Notes: generated by a model not told the origin, from the letters alone. A stretch of DNA of 64,000 bases from Castor canadensis (GCF_047511655.1 NC_133394.1:57692501-57756500); one strand, 5' to 3'; positions 1-11,759 are shown, counted from the first letter of the stretch. Made by a program: numbers and translations.

Positions 1-1946
1 CTTAAGGAGACAATGTTAGTGCCCCCAGACAGAATTAGTTTTCTTTTTATTGATCAAGTGTTGGTCACTTTAAACTTTTATAACTTTAACCCCATACACT
101 TTTGTATAGCATTTACATGAAATTTAGACACACAGCCCACACATTTTTAGCATGAAAAGTGTATTAAAATCACTGAAAGGACATTTAGTTAGGACTCAGT
201 TTCTAAAGAGTGAAAACTCTGATGAGTTCCACAAGCAAGATTTTGACTTTAGGAAATCCCTTAGATAACTCTTAAATTATAGTCAGCTTAATTACACACA
301 CTTTTATAGACTCCATCTATCATACACTTTTAAGACTTACTCAGGACCTTTCTACAACATTCTGAACCTTCTGATGATTTGTTCTTATCCTTCATTATTT
401 GGAGCAATCTTTAGGACAAACCTTTTTTTTTTTTATTTTATAAAATTCTTTCTCATCCAAAATCGTTCTTTCTCCCTTTAATGTTTTCCCAAACACATAA
501 TCAGTACCTTTTTATATAGTTTCTACTTGTTGACTTTGTAATCTGTATTTTTAAAATAACTTTTATAAGAATTTTATAGTTAAATAAAATTATCTTTTCA
601 ATTAGCCTTATTTTTACTTTATAGACTCATGAAGAAAGGCAATTTTAAACTGTTTGTCTATACAAGTAACTTAAAGGCACATCCAGTTATGAAAGAGTTG
701 AGTATAAGACAGGATGAAACAGATCAAGATTACTGCCCATAAAATAATGCCTGTATTTTAGTTAGTCCTGGTTGAAATAAAACCTTGAAAACCTGATTTT
801 TCTAAAAAGTAATAGGAGAAGAGGTGAAGGAGAGAAGAGTCAGAAGCAGTAATTCCTTTACAATAACTCTATAATAAGAAATTATTTTAAAGTTGTTTAA
901 ATATACACATATGCAAAAAAAAGGAGTTTAAATTAAGAATGCCATAAATGTCAATTTAAGTGTGTATGGATGACCTGGAATTCTGGAACAATCATAAATG
1001 CAAGACTAATAGACATACACACAAAGACACATAAAAACAACTAGAGAGCACTCATAGAGAAACCTTTTAAACCATGTGTAAGTTAGTATTTTCCTTAGGG
1101 TAGCAACAAAGCTAGCTCAGGGCCTTTAATTTTTATGCAAATCACAACAGATCTCTTTAAACTTCCTATTTTAATATGTACCTCCCTTCTCTGCTAAAGA
1201 CCAAAATAGAATCCAAATTTCCCTGTTGGACAAATTGCAGGAACTCAAATCAGTTTAAAAGTAACACAAATGGCTCAAAATACCAAAGTTGCAATTGGAG
1301 TCTCTTAAGACCCAATTCTGAGGCATCTTAATGTTAGGTTTGGCTATACATTATCATTATTTTTAATCTTTCCTATTTAAAATTTTACCCATTTAATAGT
1401 ACCCTTAGTGTAGTAAGCAATGTTCATAAAATCCTAAGGGAGACTCATCAGGACTGCATTTTCTCCTATGCTGTCTTAATTTGTGTCTGGAGAAGACAGA
1501 CAGAAGGAAGAAAAGACAGAAATGGAGCCGTGCATATCTGCATTTGTTCTCTTTATTCGGAACAATTAATTTATACCTTTAAGGACAGATGTCTCCTTAC
1601 ACCTTAACGAGCATGGTTAATTAAACCTGCAATGATTTTTACGGAGACATCCTTTTAATCATTGCACCTTCCCAGTCCTTATTGCTGGGTTCCTGGACTT
1701 TCCCATCCTCTAGGGAGTCCCCTACTAGGCATACTGAGACACACAAGTAGGATCAAAAAGTGGGATCTTAATTTACACCAAAAATCAGTTTGCTTGTTTT
1801 TTTTAAATCAGAATCTTCATGTCAGGCAAGGAAAAAGGGATTACAACTCCAATGAAACTGGTTATATCTGGCTATCTTATAAGCATGGGATATGTAGAAT
1901 GAATCAACCTGTCAAGAGTTAATTTCAGGGAAGGAGCCCCTAATAA
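1..1946. other. Unassigned AT-rich stretch, possibly interior of the minus-strand ERV
   Basis: No convincing coding frame, SINE or L1 is visible. It lies directly downstream, in the minus-strand sense, of an ERV leader that reads leftward, and no second LTR resembling 3046-3657 appears before the window edge. The stretch may therefore be decayed or non-coding ERV interior, or plain flanking DNA. No gag, pol or env motif was recognised. Confidence 0.3.
1588..1666. other. Two interleaved inverted repeats (pseudoknot order)
   Basis: A 9-bp arm at 1588-1596 (GATGTCTCC) is complementary to 1643-1651 (GGAGACATC). A 10-bp arm at 1628-1637 (TGCAATGATT) is complementary to 1657-1666 (AATCATTGCA). The order A-B-A'-B' is that of an H-type RNA pseudoknot on either strand. 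The arms are perfect. A function is not shown. Confidence 0.5.
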
Positions 1947-3024
1947 TCATAAAAAAAAAAAACCCAAATGCCTATTGAATCTATAACAGAACCCAAGAAG
2001 GTGGTTGTCTTGTTGCCCTTTAGCTAATGTAACAACCTGGAATACTGAGGTCTCAATTTTAAACATATGGACATTTGTAGGAGATACAGAAAAGCTTAGA
2101 CAAGAAATTGAAATTTCCTCTCTGGTCCTTCCAGCCTGTGCACATGTGAGGCCAAGGGCATAGGTCCACAATCCTGACCACGTGGTGTCTTGGTCAGGAG
2201 AGCGAACAGGCCAGCCCATGGTTGCCGCTTGCAGTGACCTGGACGTGATTTGTTCACTCTCCTGGTCTTAAGATGTTGCGATGGGAAAAGTGTCCCATCT
2301 GAAAGCAAGACTTAAGGGGGTTAACTGTTAGTAGAGAGTTTAGACAGATTTAGAGACTTAGAATTCGGTGGAAAACAATCCAGGAGAGAAGCAGCTCCAA
2401 ACCTCAGCCACGTGCCATTTAGATTAGTTTCATCTTTCTCAGAGCTCTTTTTACTGGGCGATATTTCCCCATCCCGGTTCTACCTGGTTGGTGAGAATGC
2501 CTGGTAGATGCTCAACCTCCCTAATTTCCTGCAGGTGTCTTGCACACTACCCCATGTGCTTCTTTTGTCTTTGACTGATTCCCTCATGGGACAATATCCA
2601 GTTGGTGGTGCCACTTGTCAATAAACAGGTTGGTACAAGGCCCCTGCTAGATCCACATGGACTGCTGTTAAGCCATATTTAGTTACCTGGATATCTACAG
2701 AACTGTGGATTTGCACTTGATACTCACCCTGTGTCTCAGACATGTTTCATTCACTCTCACACAAACTCTGAGATCCTCCCTAATTACCAAGGAATACTTT
2801 GCTGGTTAATGGCGTTTTTTACCTTGGCCATGCACGGAATTTCTTGGTTGCTGTGGTACTTACTAAGGCCCTTTTACCCTGCATTGCCAAGATACTTCAG
2901 GTACAGAATGGATTTCCAGTTCAAGAATGCTGGTTGCCCAATACCCTCAGGCCATTGCAATGAGGTGGAGGAACAAGTCTCCCTTGGGGGAACGGGCTTC
3001 TGAGCACGTCTTCTAGATGGAATT
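1947..3024 (-). mobile_element. ERV leader / 5' internal region, apparently non-coding
   Basis: This stretch begins immediately 3' (minus strand) of the primer-binding site at 3025-3042, so its right end is retroviral leader by position. No gag-like frame was recognised. Only short open frames occur (for example minus 1947-2219, 90 codons), with no family resemblance I can name. A long leader without clear genes is seen in VL30-like non-autonomous gammaretroviral elements, but decay of an ordinary provirus would look the same. The left limit is unknown and the value given is only the end of the last small open frame. Confidence 0.45.
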
Positions 3025-3042
3025 ATCTCGGACGAGCCCCCA
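3025..3042 (-). other. Retroviral primer-binding site, tRNA-Pro type
   Basis: On the minus strand these 18 bases match the complement of the 3' end of tRNA-Pro at 17 positions, with one G-to-A change near the 3' side. The site begins three bases after the LTR-terminal CA. Murine leukaemia-type gammaretroviruses use the same primer and nearly the same spacing. This is the strongest single indication of a class I ERV here. Confidence 0.85.
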
Positions 3043-3120
3043 AATTGTTAGAAATAAATCCTCTGAAGACCACGGGGGTCACAATTGAAGACAAAGAAAC
3101 AATTCTCTCAGCAAGCAAGA

Positions 3121-3126
3121 TTTATT
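3121..3126 (-). terminator. LTR polyadenylation signal AATAAA
   Basis: A perfect AATAAA on the minus strand about 70 bases downstream of the TATA box and about 75 bases before the LTR end. This is the expected R/U5 position in gammaretroviral LTRs. Confidence 0.65.
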
Positions 3127-3188
3127 CTGCAGAATGGTGTGCAGGCACATGAGCACAGCTTGTACAAAAGGGCAGGCAGTCTGTCCCT

Positions 3189-3264
3189 CCTTATAGTCCT
3201 GACATGATTGACCCTGCCTCTTGATCTGGATTGGTCCAGATCAAAAGGTCACAATCTTGATTGG
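3189..3264 (-). promoter_or_regulatory. LTR core promoter: TATA box with two upstream CCAAT boxes
   Basis: On the minus strand, CTATAAGG lies at 3189-3196 and CCAAT at 3230-3234 and 3260-3264, that is 34 and 64 bases upstream of the TATA box. The spacing agrees with a U3 promoter. Activity today is unknown. Confidence 0.55.
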
Positions 3265-3866
3265 CTGAAATTCTATATTAACTCAGGGGAGAGACTCAGG
3301 TACATAGCATCGCCGCTAATTTTCATAGGCAAGAGGCCAGGAAGCTCTAAAAAAGCAGGAGGAGTGCAGAACACCAAGCTTGGCACCATATGTGACTAAG
3401 GTAGAAAACAGTTCTGTATCTAGTCCACCTCTCCCCTTCCCTTTGTCACTCTCCAATTTTGTTTTCTTTTCTCACCTGTTCTTTGCCACAATGTTAAGTT
3501 GTTGGCTCTGGTTTCAGTTTAAGTAGGTTATGTAAGTGTCTGTCAGAGATGGTAGTACTCTTGATCAATGACATTTGTCTGAAACTTGTCAGGGTAATTT
3601 TGAAAAGCAAGTAGACAACAAATGCGGAGAGCAATGAAAAATCATCTAGTCTTAACACCCACTAGATTGTTCTACTACATCTACAAAACTCAACAACCTG
3701 TCATGTGAATTCATCCGCAAGTACGAAGACAGGACGTGTAGTGGCTGCACCTACTCAACATCAGGCAGGGCACATGCCATGGGCATTGCCATTTCTCTCA
3801 GCACTCTTTGTATTCAGTATAGTAAAGAACAAGAAACCTGGATGTGCTATTACAAGAAAGCAGACA

Positions 3867-4038
3867 GCTGAGTGTTGTGATGCATGACTGGAATTCCAGC
3901 TATTAGGGAGGCGGAGGCAGGAGGAGCACAAGTTTGAAGCCAGCACAAAACAAAGGGGTTGGGAAAACAGCTGAAATGATTGAGTGCTTTCCTAGCTTGT
4001 AAGAGGCCTTGGATTCAATCCCTAGTACTGAAAAAAAA
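3867..4038 (+). repeat. Dimeric SINE (B1-like + ID-like)
   Basis: The left half carries the diverged 7SL/B1 pattern (AATTCCAGCTATTAGGGAGG, then GAGGCAGGAGGA). The right half carries the ID-like pattern (GAGTGCTTTCCTAGCTTGTAAG, GGATTCAATCCC) and ends in an A run. It is older than most copies in this window, judging by mismatches. Confidence 0.72.
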
Positions 4039-5989
4039 GCAGAGGAAAGAGCATAAGTATTACAACAATACTCACTGTACATTCAACATATTTACCTTGA
4101 CTTTTATGGAATAATTATTCTAGGTACATATGCTAGGACTATTAATTTTATTATAGTGTAATATTTCATGCAGGGGTAAAACTTGTTGCTTATCTTAAAG
4201 CTCAGTGTGATACAACTTTACTTGGTGGAATAGCTCATTGCCTTTCTAATGGCTCATCTATTACAAAGGATCCCATCCTTTAGCTGTGTCTAGAACTGGT
4301 ACTATCTTAGTGGCATCTTCCCAAGGTATACAGGAAAGTTATTAATTATCATTAGTACAACAGAGACTAAATCTTCTGCAGAAAAAGACATCCAGTGCTC
4401 CTAAAAGTGGCTATCTACAGTACCAGAGTTCTAAAGAACAATGTGCAAAGATTTCTTTTGTTTTAATAATCACAGCTCCTAGGCTTTCTGTTCTTTTGGC
4501 GGGGCTTGTAATTTACTGGTATCTGAATTCTCAGATTTTAGGTCAGAGTATTTCTAGGGGATGGAGCCCTGTGGAGAAGCTGAAATAGTTTCTATGAAAA
4601 GTTTTACAGAATAGCTATGAAAAGGACCACAGGAAGGTGATCTTACATTTGGGAGACAAAGCACATGCAAGGCGGCAAGGATGGGCTTCTCAGGTGTTTT
4701 GAGAGGGCTAAATGCATCATTGATGAAGAGGCCCCCGACCTTGGGATCTGTCACAGGGTTGTGGGGGACAACAGGAAGATTTACCTGGACTTCTAAATCA
4801 AGACCTTGCGTGCCTTAGAGGGGAAGATCTGACACTTAGAATACCCCGCTTTTAGCACTGTGGGTAATCAAGACAGTTCTCTGAAGAGAAATCCATTGTG
4901 GTATTCAAGAAGTCAGATCTCATTAAACCCAAAGCACATAAAACAACAACAAAAAGCTCTCCTCCCATTCTTGGGGAAGAGTAGATAGAATTATCTCAGA
5001 GGGTGGGGGAGGCTCACTGAAGCTGAGCTAAGATCAGTATCTTTGAATAACTAGGTGGGAGGTATTCAGAAAGAGAAAACTTTTGGTCTTATCAAATTTA
5101 GGGGACTTTACAATTACAAATCATGAGATGCCACCACATAAATAAATATTCAGCATAAATATTCAATGTATAAAGTTCCTAGGTGGGGCATCCATAGGCA
5201 CTGGGGAGTTCACGTGTGAAAGAAACTCACCACGAGCCTATGGTAAGAGCTGGGCAAAGCTCAGACACTTGAACTTATCCCTGTTTGGTTCAGGGAAGAA
5301 ACCTGATGCTGCAAAGAGCATAGTGCAGACTTCCAAGTTCAAGTGCTCTTGTCTGCCAGTTAATAATGCAGTGGCTGGATGGTTTAAAGAAAGGCTGTTG
5401 CAAACTAACACATGTGAAGAGAGACAGAAGACATTTCCTCAAAGATATTGACGGATGGTAGATGGGCTAGATAGGTGCAAACGTGGAGTGGCAGGGGTGG
5501 CACTATTTCTCAGAAAGAGCACCAAGCCTAGGGAGGGGCTTTCCCCAAGCAATGTCACATGTCTGGAAACATTTTGTCACTAATAGGAAAGTCCTAAGGC
5601 CTACCACTGCTCAACTTACTTCTATGCATTTATTGTCTTCAAATATAATTTAACTCCTGTGTACTTGCTAATTGAAAAAGAAAAACTGTAGAAATGACTG
5701 TCTAAGGCTTTGCAGCCACTTTTATGCCTCAGTGTTTGTATGTGAATCCAGGAAGAAGTGTGGATGATACAGTGTCTGTTATTAATTACACCAGTGTGAT
5801 GTTTGGATCTGTATGCAGACAATTTTTGACACCAGTAGGATCAGTGCACTCACCATTATGAACTGGACAGAGGACATGGCTACCTTACCTTTTGCCATAT
5901 TAAAGGTGTAAGAGGCTGTAAGTAGAAGACCTTACTTGAGACTCCCAGCTGCAGTGAAAGGTAGGCAAGAAAGCTGAAGTAATGAATAA
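4039..5989. other. No recognisable feature
   Basis: AT-rich sequence with only short chance open frames. I see no repeat family, splice-bounded exon or RNA gene in it. Confidence 0.5.
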
Positions 5990-6075
5990 TGGGAGTTAAT
6001 GAAATCTCCCAAGGTCAAAGTGTTAGTAAGCAAGAGGACAGAATTCAAACTTAGGTTTTCTGGCTTCATGTTGTC
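5990..6075 (+). repeat. Possible MIR fragment
   Basis: The segment with TCTCCCAAGGTCAAAGTGTTAG followed by AGGACAGAATTCAAACT resembles the MIR stretch in which a coagulation-like CCAAGGTCA block precedes a GAATTCGAAC-type block. It is short and diverged. Confidence 0.35.
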
Positions 6076-7764
6076 ATTTTCCAGCCTTCATTTACTAGTC
6101 TCCAATCTACTTTCCACACTTTTTAAGGCTTTTTCAGGGTCACCCAACATCTCAATTGCTACCACCTCATTTCCGGGAGCCTGTGTCCATGTAAACACTT
6201 CCTCCATTTGAATGCCCTCACTGCCCTCTCTCAGGTCTCCCACCACAGCCGTTCCCATGTAGATTACCTGTCACTTCTGTTTTTGTTCCTTTTTATTATT
6301 TTATCATTGCTTACTTATTCACTTTACTTGCCCTAGCACCATTGCTTGGTTTGTTTTAAGTATTCAGCAAGGGCCCATAAGTCTTGGACCATTCAGACAC
6401 TACATTAACTGCTACATAACTTTGTTGCAGTTGGCAAAGTGGGCTGACAGAGTGGGGCAGAGGTGTCAGGTTCTGAAAAAGGAGGGATGTGTTGGGCTAT
6501 AGATTAACAGTTCTTTTGTGATCATGGCACCCCATGGCCAGGTGATAATCAGAGGGAGAATAAGAAGCACCCACTGGATGTACCGACCTGAGACACCACC
6601 TTGAGGAAGGGTTGGCTAAGAATTCACGTCCCTTTAGTGGCTTACATCTTGGAACTTTCTTTCCAGGGTTCATACAGTTTTGTTTCCAGACTGTGCAATC
6701 AGCAATCGGTAAAGCTAAGAGGTTTGCATACGTTCTAGGAACTCTACAATTTTAGGAGGTCTATATTTCCTGAAGCCTGTTTTTCTCTGCAGGTTTTATG
6801 CATAAAGCATGACAAATTTTAGGCCCCGTGGAACAGAGCACAAAGCCCATTCTGCAAATGGATGATTGGAGCATGGCAGGTGCATTTATGGTGCACTGAC
6901 ACCTTCTGCCACTACTGCTTACTCACAACAGTAGCTTCGCTTGTTCATATCTGTTTTCACACACATTTCCTGTCCTCTTACAGATCTACTAAGGACTTTC
7001 ACTCTCTTTCTAATGTTTCTAAACTTAGTTCATGGACACACTATAAGTTTTCTATGAGAAAACAAAAACAAATGAAACCTCTATCAGGTTTGCTGAAAAG
7101 ATAGGTGCGTGTGGGCGGTGATGGCTTTAAGCCCTTGAAAAGACTAGATTGTTTTACGATGACAGCAGAGAAATGACATGGGAACCCACAAAAGTAGCAA
7201 CTGTTTTTGGGCAAGAGACTTGGATTGGATGCCAGGACCCAATCTGAGAAGGTTGAGTGTATGAGTAGTGATCGTGAACAGCAGCTCCTGGCCATAGAAT
7301 AGCCTGGGAAATGTCCTGATGTGAGCTACAGGGAAAGAAGAGACCTCACTGCAGTGCTGGGGTGAATGCTGCAGGCTGCACCTGAGTCCCAGTGTATTCA
7401 CTGTACTCTACTACCTGCTTCTTCCATGCTACTTAAGAGTTCCCGGATACAGACTACTTCATGGCCAAGAGTCCATTAGTCTTAATCATCTGAAGCTCTC
7501 AATTCTTTGGGGACCTTATAGGCTGGTTTAGAAAACTGAAATTTTTTCTATTAAAAATGACAAACACAACTTCTCACCTTTCCTGGCATTTAAAAAGGTG
7601 TGCATAGTTTAGAAACTATCCTACCTCTGTGGTAGTGGAGAACTGCACCTGTTTAGAGATACAAATAAGACCACCTAGTCTTTTGTAACACTTGCCAACA
7701 CAACAACATAAGGTGATCCTGTGGCAAATCCTGTCTCCAAGTCCCTCATCCATCCTGTGCTCAT
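6076..7764. other. No recognisable feature
   Basis: Mixed-composition sequence without a nameable repeat or gene. Open frames up to 85 codons on both strands show no domain. Confidence 0.5.
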
Positions 7765-8080
7765 TGCTGTTGTTTGAATGTGGAATGTCTTCCAAGGCTT
7801 TAAAACTTGGTCCCCAGGCTCTTGGGTTCATGCCCTCAAAGGGGTTTATTGGACCCTGATCTTCCCTCTGTCTTTTACTTCCCAGCTGCCATGGGATGAG
7901 CAGCTTGCCCTATTGTGGCTCCTGCCACCATGTGCTGCCTCACCACAGGCCTAAAAGCAATGGGGTCAACATCCAGAATGGAAACTGCTGAATGGTGAGC
8001 CAGAATAAACCTTTCCTCTTTTTAAGTTGATTGTCTCAGGCATTTGTTAGAGTAATGGAAAGCTGACTAAAATACCAGTA
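7765..8080 (+). mobile_element. Solo MaLR/ERVL-type LTR
   Basis: Starts TG and contains, in consensus order, TTTGAATGTGGAATGTC, CTTGGTCCCCAG, CTGCCTCACCACAGG, the poly(A) signal in GAATAAACCTTTCC, and the terminal block around GGAAAGCTGACTAA. This order is typical of mammalian MaLR LTRs. A related LTR in the same orientation lies at 31393-31755. No internal MaLR sequence flanks it, so it is a solo LTR. Confidence 0.65.
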
Positions 8081-9124
8081 GTGCCTGTTTTAGGGTCTGC
8101 TAACAGTGGTCTAACATGCACATGTGGAAACAAAACTTTTGCTCTCACATCTTTGATTTACTCTGTCATTGTCGCTATGTCATTGGGCTTTTCATAGTCC
8201 CTTCATTCTTTTTTGCGTTCCTCCTTCCCCACCATCTTTCTTGGAAGTACTATGCCAGTCCATCCATGTATCAGTGACTCCTCTGGCCATGCTTAGCTGG
8301 GATGTGATGGTGTTTCCTTATAATATATTCTTCATCATAACACAAAACATTATGGTAATTCAATGACATTCAGATATTTTGCTTATTTAAAAATACTGAT
8401 TTCACTACACTTCTTTCCCTTGATCCCCATGCATACTGAGTATGTGCTCTATAACTGAGCTGCCTCCACAGCCTCTGATGCTGCAGCTTTGTACACAGTG
8501 GTCCATCCTCTGCTGTCACCTCATCTGCTGACTGGGAAAGGAGTGACTTATCACAGAGATTTTCCCTATGCTGGAAAACCGGAGAATCTAGGCTCTCTAG
8601 ATATGTCCTAAGTATGTTCCGTGCAGCCTTCTGCCTGGTTTCTGAATAGGGACAAAGCTGTCTCAGGTTCTAATCCCTGAAGAACTTTCTTGCAAATACA
8701 GAAGAAAGATGGTTTAGATAAAAGTTTCATGATCACAGGTTCCGAGTATGTCTATATTGCTGGTGTCAAGTGGTTCCTTCTCTTTCCTTACACAGCTTCC
8801 GTTCAATTATTCTGGTGCTCCCTGGAAAAGAACACAAACAAACAAACAAACAACTTTTCTTTATTTCTGGCAATAAAAGGAGGAAAAGATTCCTTAAGCA
8901 TATTTACTGCAGCCTCCTTTTCTCTTTGGTTCCAAGCAAAGGGATGGAATAATTATTAATTATAATATGGAATGATGTCACCATATAAGTTAATTTTCTA
9001 CAATGCAAAAATTAATGACAGTAATCCCATATATTTTCCTCAAAGTTTGGCAGTGAGTGTGTATGCATGTGAATATTTGAATTGCAAAATAAGATACAGA
9101 CTTTCATGACAAAAACAAAACAAA
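8081..9124. other. Mostly unassigned; short (CAAA)n near 8834-8853
   Basis: Apart from a probable ID fragment (8425-8475) and a short CAAA run, nothing is recognised. Two overlapping frames at 8690-8959 are open by chance. Confidence 0.45.
8425..8475 (-). repeat. Probable ID-like SINE fragment
   Basis: Reverse complement of the ID-like right half: a GATCCCCATG block, then GTGCTCTATAACTGAGCTGC and CCACAGCC. It is short and has no A-tail. Confidence 0.35.
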
Positions 9125-9700
9125 ATTATACAATGCAGCAATTCTACATTTGAGTATACACCTAAAAGAAATGGCAGCAGGGACTGGAAAGAGCTAGTGT
9201 ACAGACATCTTGTAGAGGCATTATTCACAGTAGCCCAAAAGTGGACTCAACCTATGTGTTCACAGATGATCAAGTACATAAACAAATTGTGCTACATACA
9301 TACAATAGGATAGTACTCAGCCTTGAAAAGGAAGGAAATTCTGACATATGCCAGAACACAGATGAACACTGAGGGCAGTCTGCACAGTAAAGTCAGTCAG
9401 TCACAAAAGGGAAAATATTGCGTGACTGCACTTATTTGAGGTTCCTAGAACAGTCAAATTCATTGTGCCAGAAAGTAGAATGGCTGTTGCCAGACCCTTG
9501 GGGTCATAGAGGATGGGAAGTGATTGTTTAATGGAGACAGAGCTTCTGTTTTGCAAGATAGAAAAGGTTCTGTGGAAGGATGGGGGGATGGTAGCCCAAG
9601 GTGAATGTACTTGAAGCCACTGAATTGTAGACTTAAAAATGGTTAAGATGCTAAATTTGATCTTATGTGCATTTTACCACAAGTAAGAATAATTTGAGAT
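9125..9700 (+). mobile_element. Old L1 3' fragment (L1M-like)
   Basis: A decayed ORF2 C-terminal region is visible: blocks corresponding to 'ATTATTCACAGTAGCC', 'ACAATAGGATAGTACTCAGCC' and 'AACACAGATGAAC'. The 3'UTR tail near 9620-9695 has GACTTAAAAATGGTTAAGATG and ATTTTACCACAA, a common ending of old mammalian L1s. No open frame survives. Confidence 0.6.
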
Positions 9701-9739
9701 AACCTCTTCCAGATATGAAGTGAATTATAGGTTGCCTAC

Positions 9740-9890
9740 CATGAGCTATTCACATTACCTGCCGTAGTCCTGATAGATATTATTCTCACTTTACAAGTTC
9801 AGAGATCTCAGGTCCTTTCTGAGCTTCTCTCAGTAAGCAGTAGTGGGGAGCAGGAGCCAGGTCTTTAGTCTCTCCTTACCCCGCCCTTCT
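9740..9890 (+). repeat. MIR fragment
   Basis: Has the MIR order: ATTATTCTCACTTTACAAGT (an ATTATCCCCATTTTACAGAT-like block), then a degraded AGGTCCTTTCTGAGCTTCTC region and AGCAGGAGCCAGG near the 3' side. Diverged, as expected for an ancient SINE. Confidence 0.45.
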
Positions 9891-11693
9891 GCATGTGCAG
9901 CAAGGCACTTCTGTAGTCATGTCATGATAGACAGTCTACACGATTCCTTATCTTACGATCAACTATGTCAGTAACTATAACCGCAAATGTTCAGGCTGAC
10001 CACTTAGTACTCACAGTTACTTACAGTGAGTGCATGGAGCAGTTCACGGCCACATGAACCAGAGAGGATCAGCTGCCCAAGCACACCCAGGGCTGGGACA
10101 CCTCAAGAAACTGGGAGGAGACTGACTGCTTAGCCATTACCTTTGCATTTTAGCAATGGCAATTTAAAATTTAACTGCCAGAAAGGTTTAAGTACATCAT
10201 CCGCCTTTTTTTTTTCCCCTCCCACCTGTTTGGGAAGAAAATGAATTACTTGAAAATGTACTTCATAGACCACTAGTACATTTTTAGAAGTGTTTTTGTT
10301 TCCTCTGAAATGAGCTTATGAGGTGTTCATTGTGTAAAAGAAAGTCTGTCTGGCATAGTCAGAAATTGGGCCCTTAAAGTAGTCAGGATTGCCTCTGCCT
10401 TGCTGGAGCATGCTTTTCCTAAGTAGTGGGCACAGGCAGGGTAACTGGCTACCTTCTGGCCCTAAGTAGGGGTATGTTAAATGTGAGCCTCCATTTGGGG
10501 TTGTAGTTTATTATTAGGTGAGGAAATTACTGGACACCTCCAGCTGCCGTGAAGCAGCCTCAGAGTCCGGCTGGAGCCAAGGGAGATTCTGCTCCCTTGT
10601 GGGTGGATTCTGCTCAGTGCTGTGGAAATACAAGACAGAGACAAATGTTTTCCAGCCTAGCAGCACTCAACTCTGCCCTTTCACAGTCCTTAACATGCGT
10701 GTTCAAATTGATTTAGTCCCCTCACCCCTCAACCTAACCATCCATTTTCCTTGAAGACTGACAGTTTTATGTGTGTTACTGCTCTGGCAGTAGCTATAGT
10801 GTTTCAGGAACATTTTTACTTGCAGACACAAAGGATGAGAGGGAGGAGGTGCAGAGGAAGGGAGGTTTAGCTCCATTTTATGGGGTGGAAAACATGCCCA
10901 TCATGGTACCGACTTTCTCTCTCCCTCTCTCTTTTTTAAAATTCTTTTTCTGTGTCAATGATTTCCATGAAAAAAGTTTCCCACTTGAGAAACACATCTG
11001 TCAGGTGATGTCAACGCCTGGCTCACTCTTCTTCCTGTTGGGGTGGGAAGGCATTCTCTCATGCTGCTGGAATGCTGACGTGGGTGGTGGAGAAAGCCAA
11101 ACACAGGTAGGGTCACAGGGAACACCTGCTGGGGCCCTCTATCCAAAGGTTAGCTTTGCAGGGCCTGGAAGAGGCAAGAAGCAGTGTGTTATCTTTGCGG
11201 CAGTGTAAACTCGCAGACAGGGGTTGAGGAGGTAACACAGGAGTCCACAAGTAGCCCCTGCTCAGCTGCGTGCAGGTCGCCCAAGACTTTCCAAGTCCTG
11301 GTCTGCTGAGCCAGTTGGACACTTTTGCCTCTGGATAAGCAGGGATTCACATCTGACCCTCACCCAACAGTTTTGGAACTAGATGAAAGTATTTTATCTG
11401 AACATGGAAGAATATTTCTGGCATTGAAGGCCAAAGACTAAAACCCAGAGTTAAAATAAATACTCAGAGAAGAAAAGGAAACAGTGAGGTTAAAGGTTTG
11501 ATCAGATAGGCGCTCTGAGCTCAGTGACTTCACCGAACCCTTGTTTCATTCTATCTGGTTTTCATGTACTCAGCTAGGCAACAGAGATGTCCCCCCACTC
11601 TTCCTGCTTTTGTGTGGAAGGGTAGAAAAGTCCACTGATTTATATAGCCAAATGAAAATAAAACAAGCAAAATAAAATAAAGAAAGGCAATTT
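9891..11693. other. No recognisable feature; 145-codon open frame at 10771-11208
   Basis: The plus-strand frame at 10771-11208 is the longest open frame outside repeats. It shows no signal peptide, domain, codon bias or splice context that I recognise, and two shorter antisense frames overlap it. I treat it as chance. Confidence 0.4.
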
Positions 11694-11707
11694 GAAGTGT
11701 GTAACTA

Positions 11708-11749
11708 GTCTATGGCCATACTTCCCTGAACACGCGCGATCTCGTCTGA
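11708..11749 (+). pseudogene. Tailless retropseudogene of 5S rRNA (first ~42 nt)
   Basis: These bases match the first 42 nucleotides of vertebrate 5S rRNA at about 37 positions, including GGCCATAC, CCCTGAAC and the box GATCTCGTCTGA. The match stops abruptly at 5S nucleotide ~42. A perfect 12-bp direct repeat, GAAGTGTGTAAC, flanks it at 11694-11705 and 11748-11759, and the downstream copy shares its first bases with the end of the 5S match. There is no poly(A) tail. Direct repeats plus 3' truncation without a tail fit the class of L1-mobilised tailless retropseudogenes described for mammalian small RNAs. It lacks the internal control region of a 5S gene, so it cannot be a working gene. Confidence 0.8.
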
Positions 11750-11759
11750 AGTGTGTAAC

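Larger units (their letters stand above)
3046..3657 (-). mobile_element. 5' LTR of a gammaretrovirus-like ERV
   Basis: The inner end is fixed by the adjacent primer-binding site and ends in CA (minus strand, TAACA). The outer end is proposed at 3657 because TGTTAAGA there mirrors the inner TCTAACA as short inverted termini, giving about 612 bp, a usual size. In minus-strand order it holds two CCAAT boxes (3260-3264, 3230-3234), a TATA box (3191-3196), and an AATAAA signal (3121-3126) followed by a U5-like segment. The matching 3' LTR is not in the window, so target-site duplication cannot be tested. The inner end is secure and the outer end is a guess. Confidence 0.7.

Noticed and set aside
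10771..11208. 145-codon plus-strand open frame outside repeats
   Set aside because: No domain, signal peptide or codon bias recognised. Length is near the upper end of what chance gives in 64 kb, and overlapping frames are open too.
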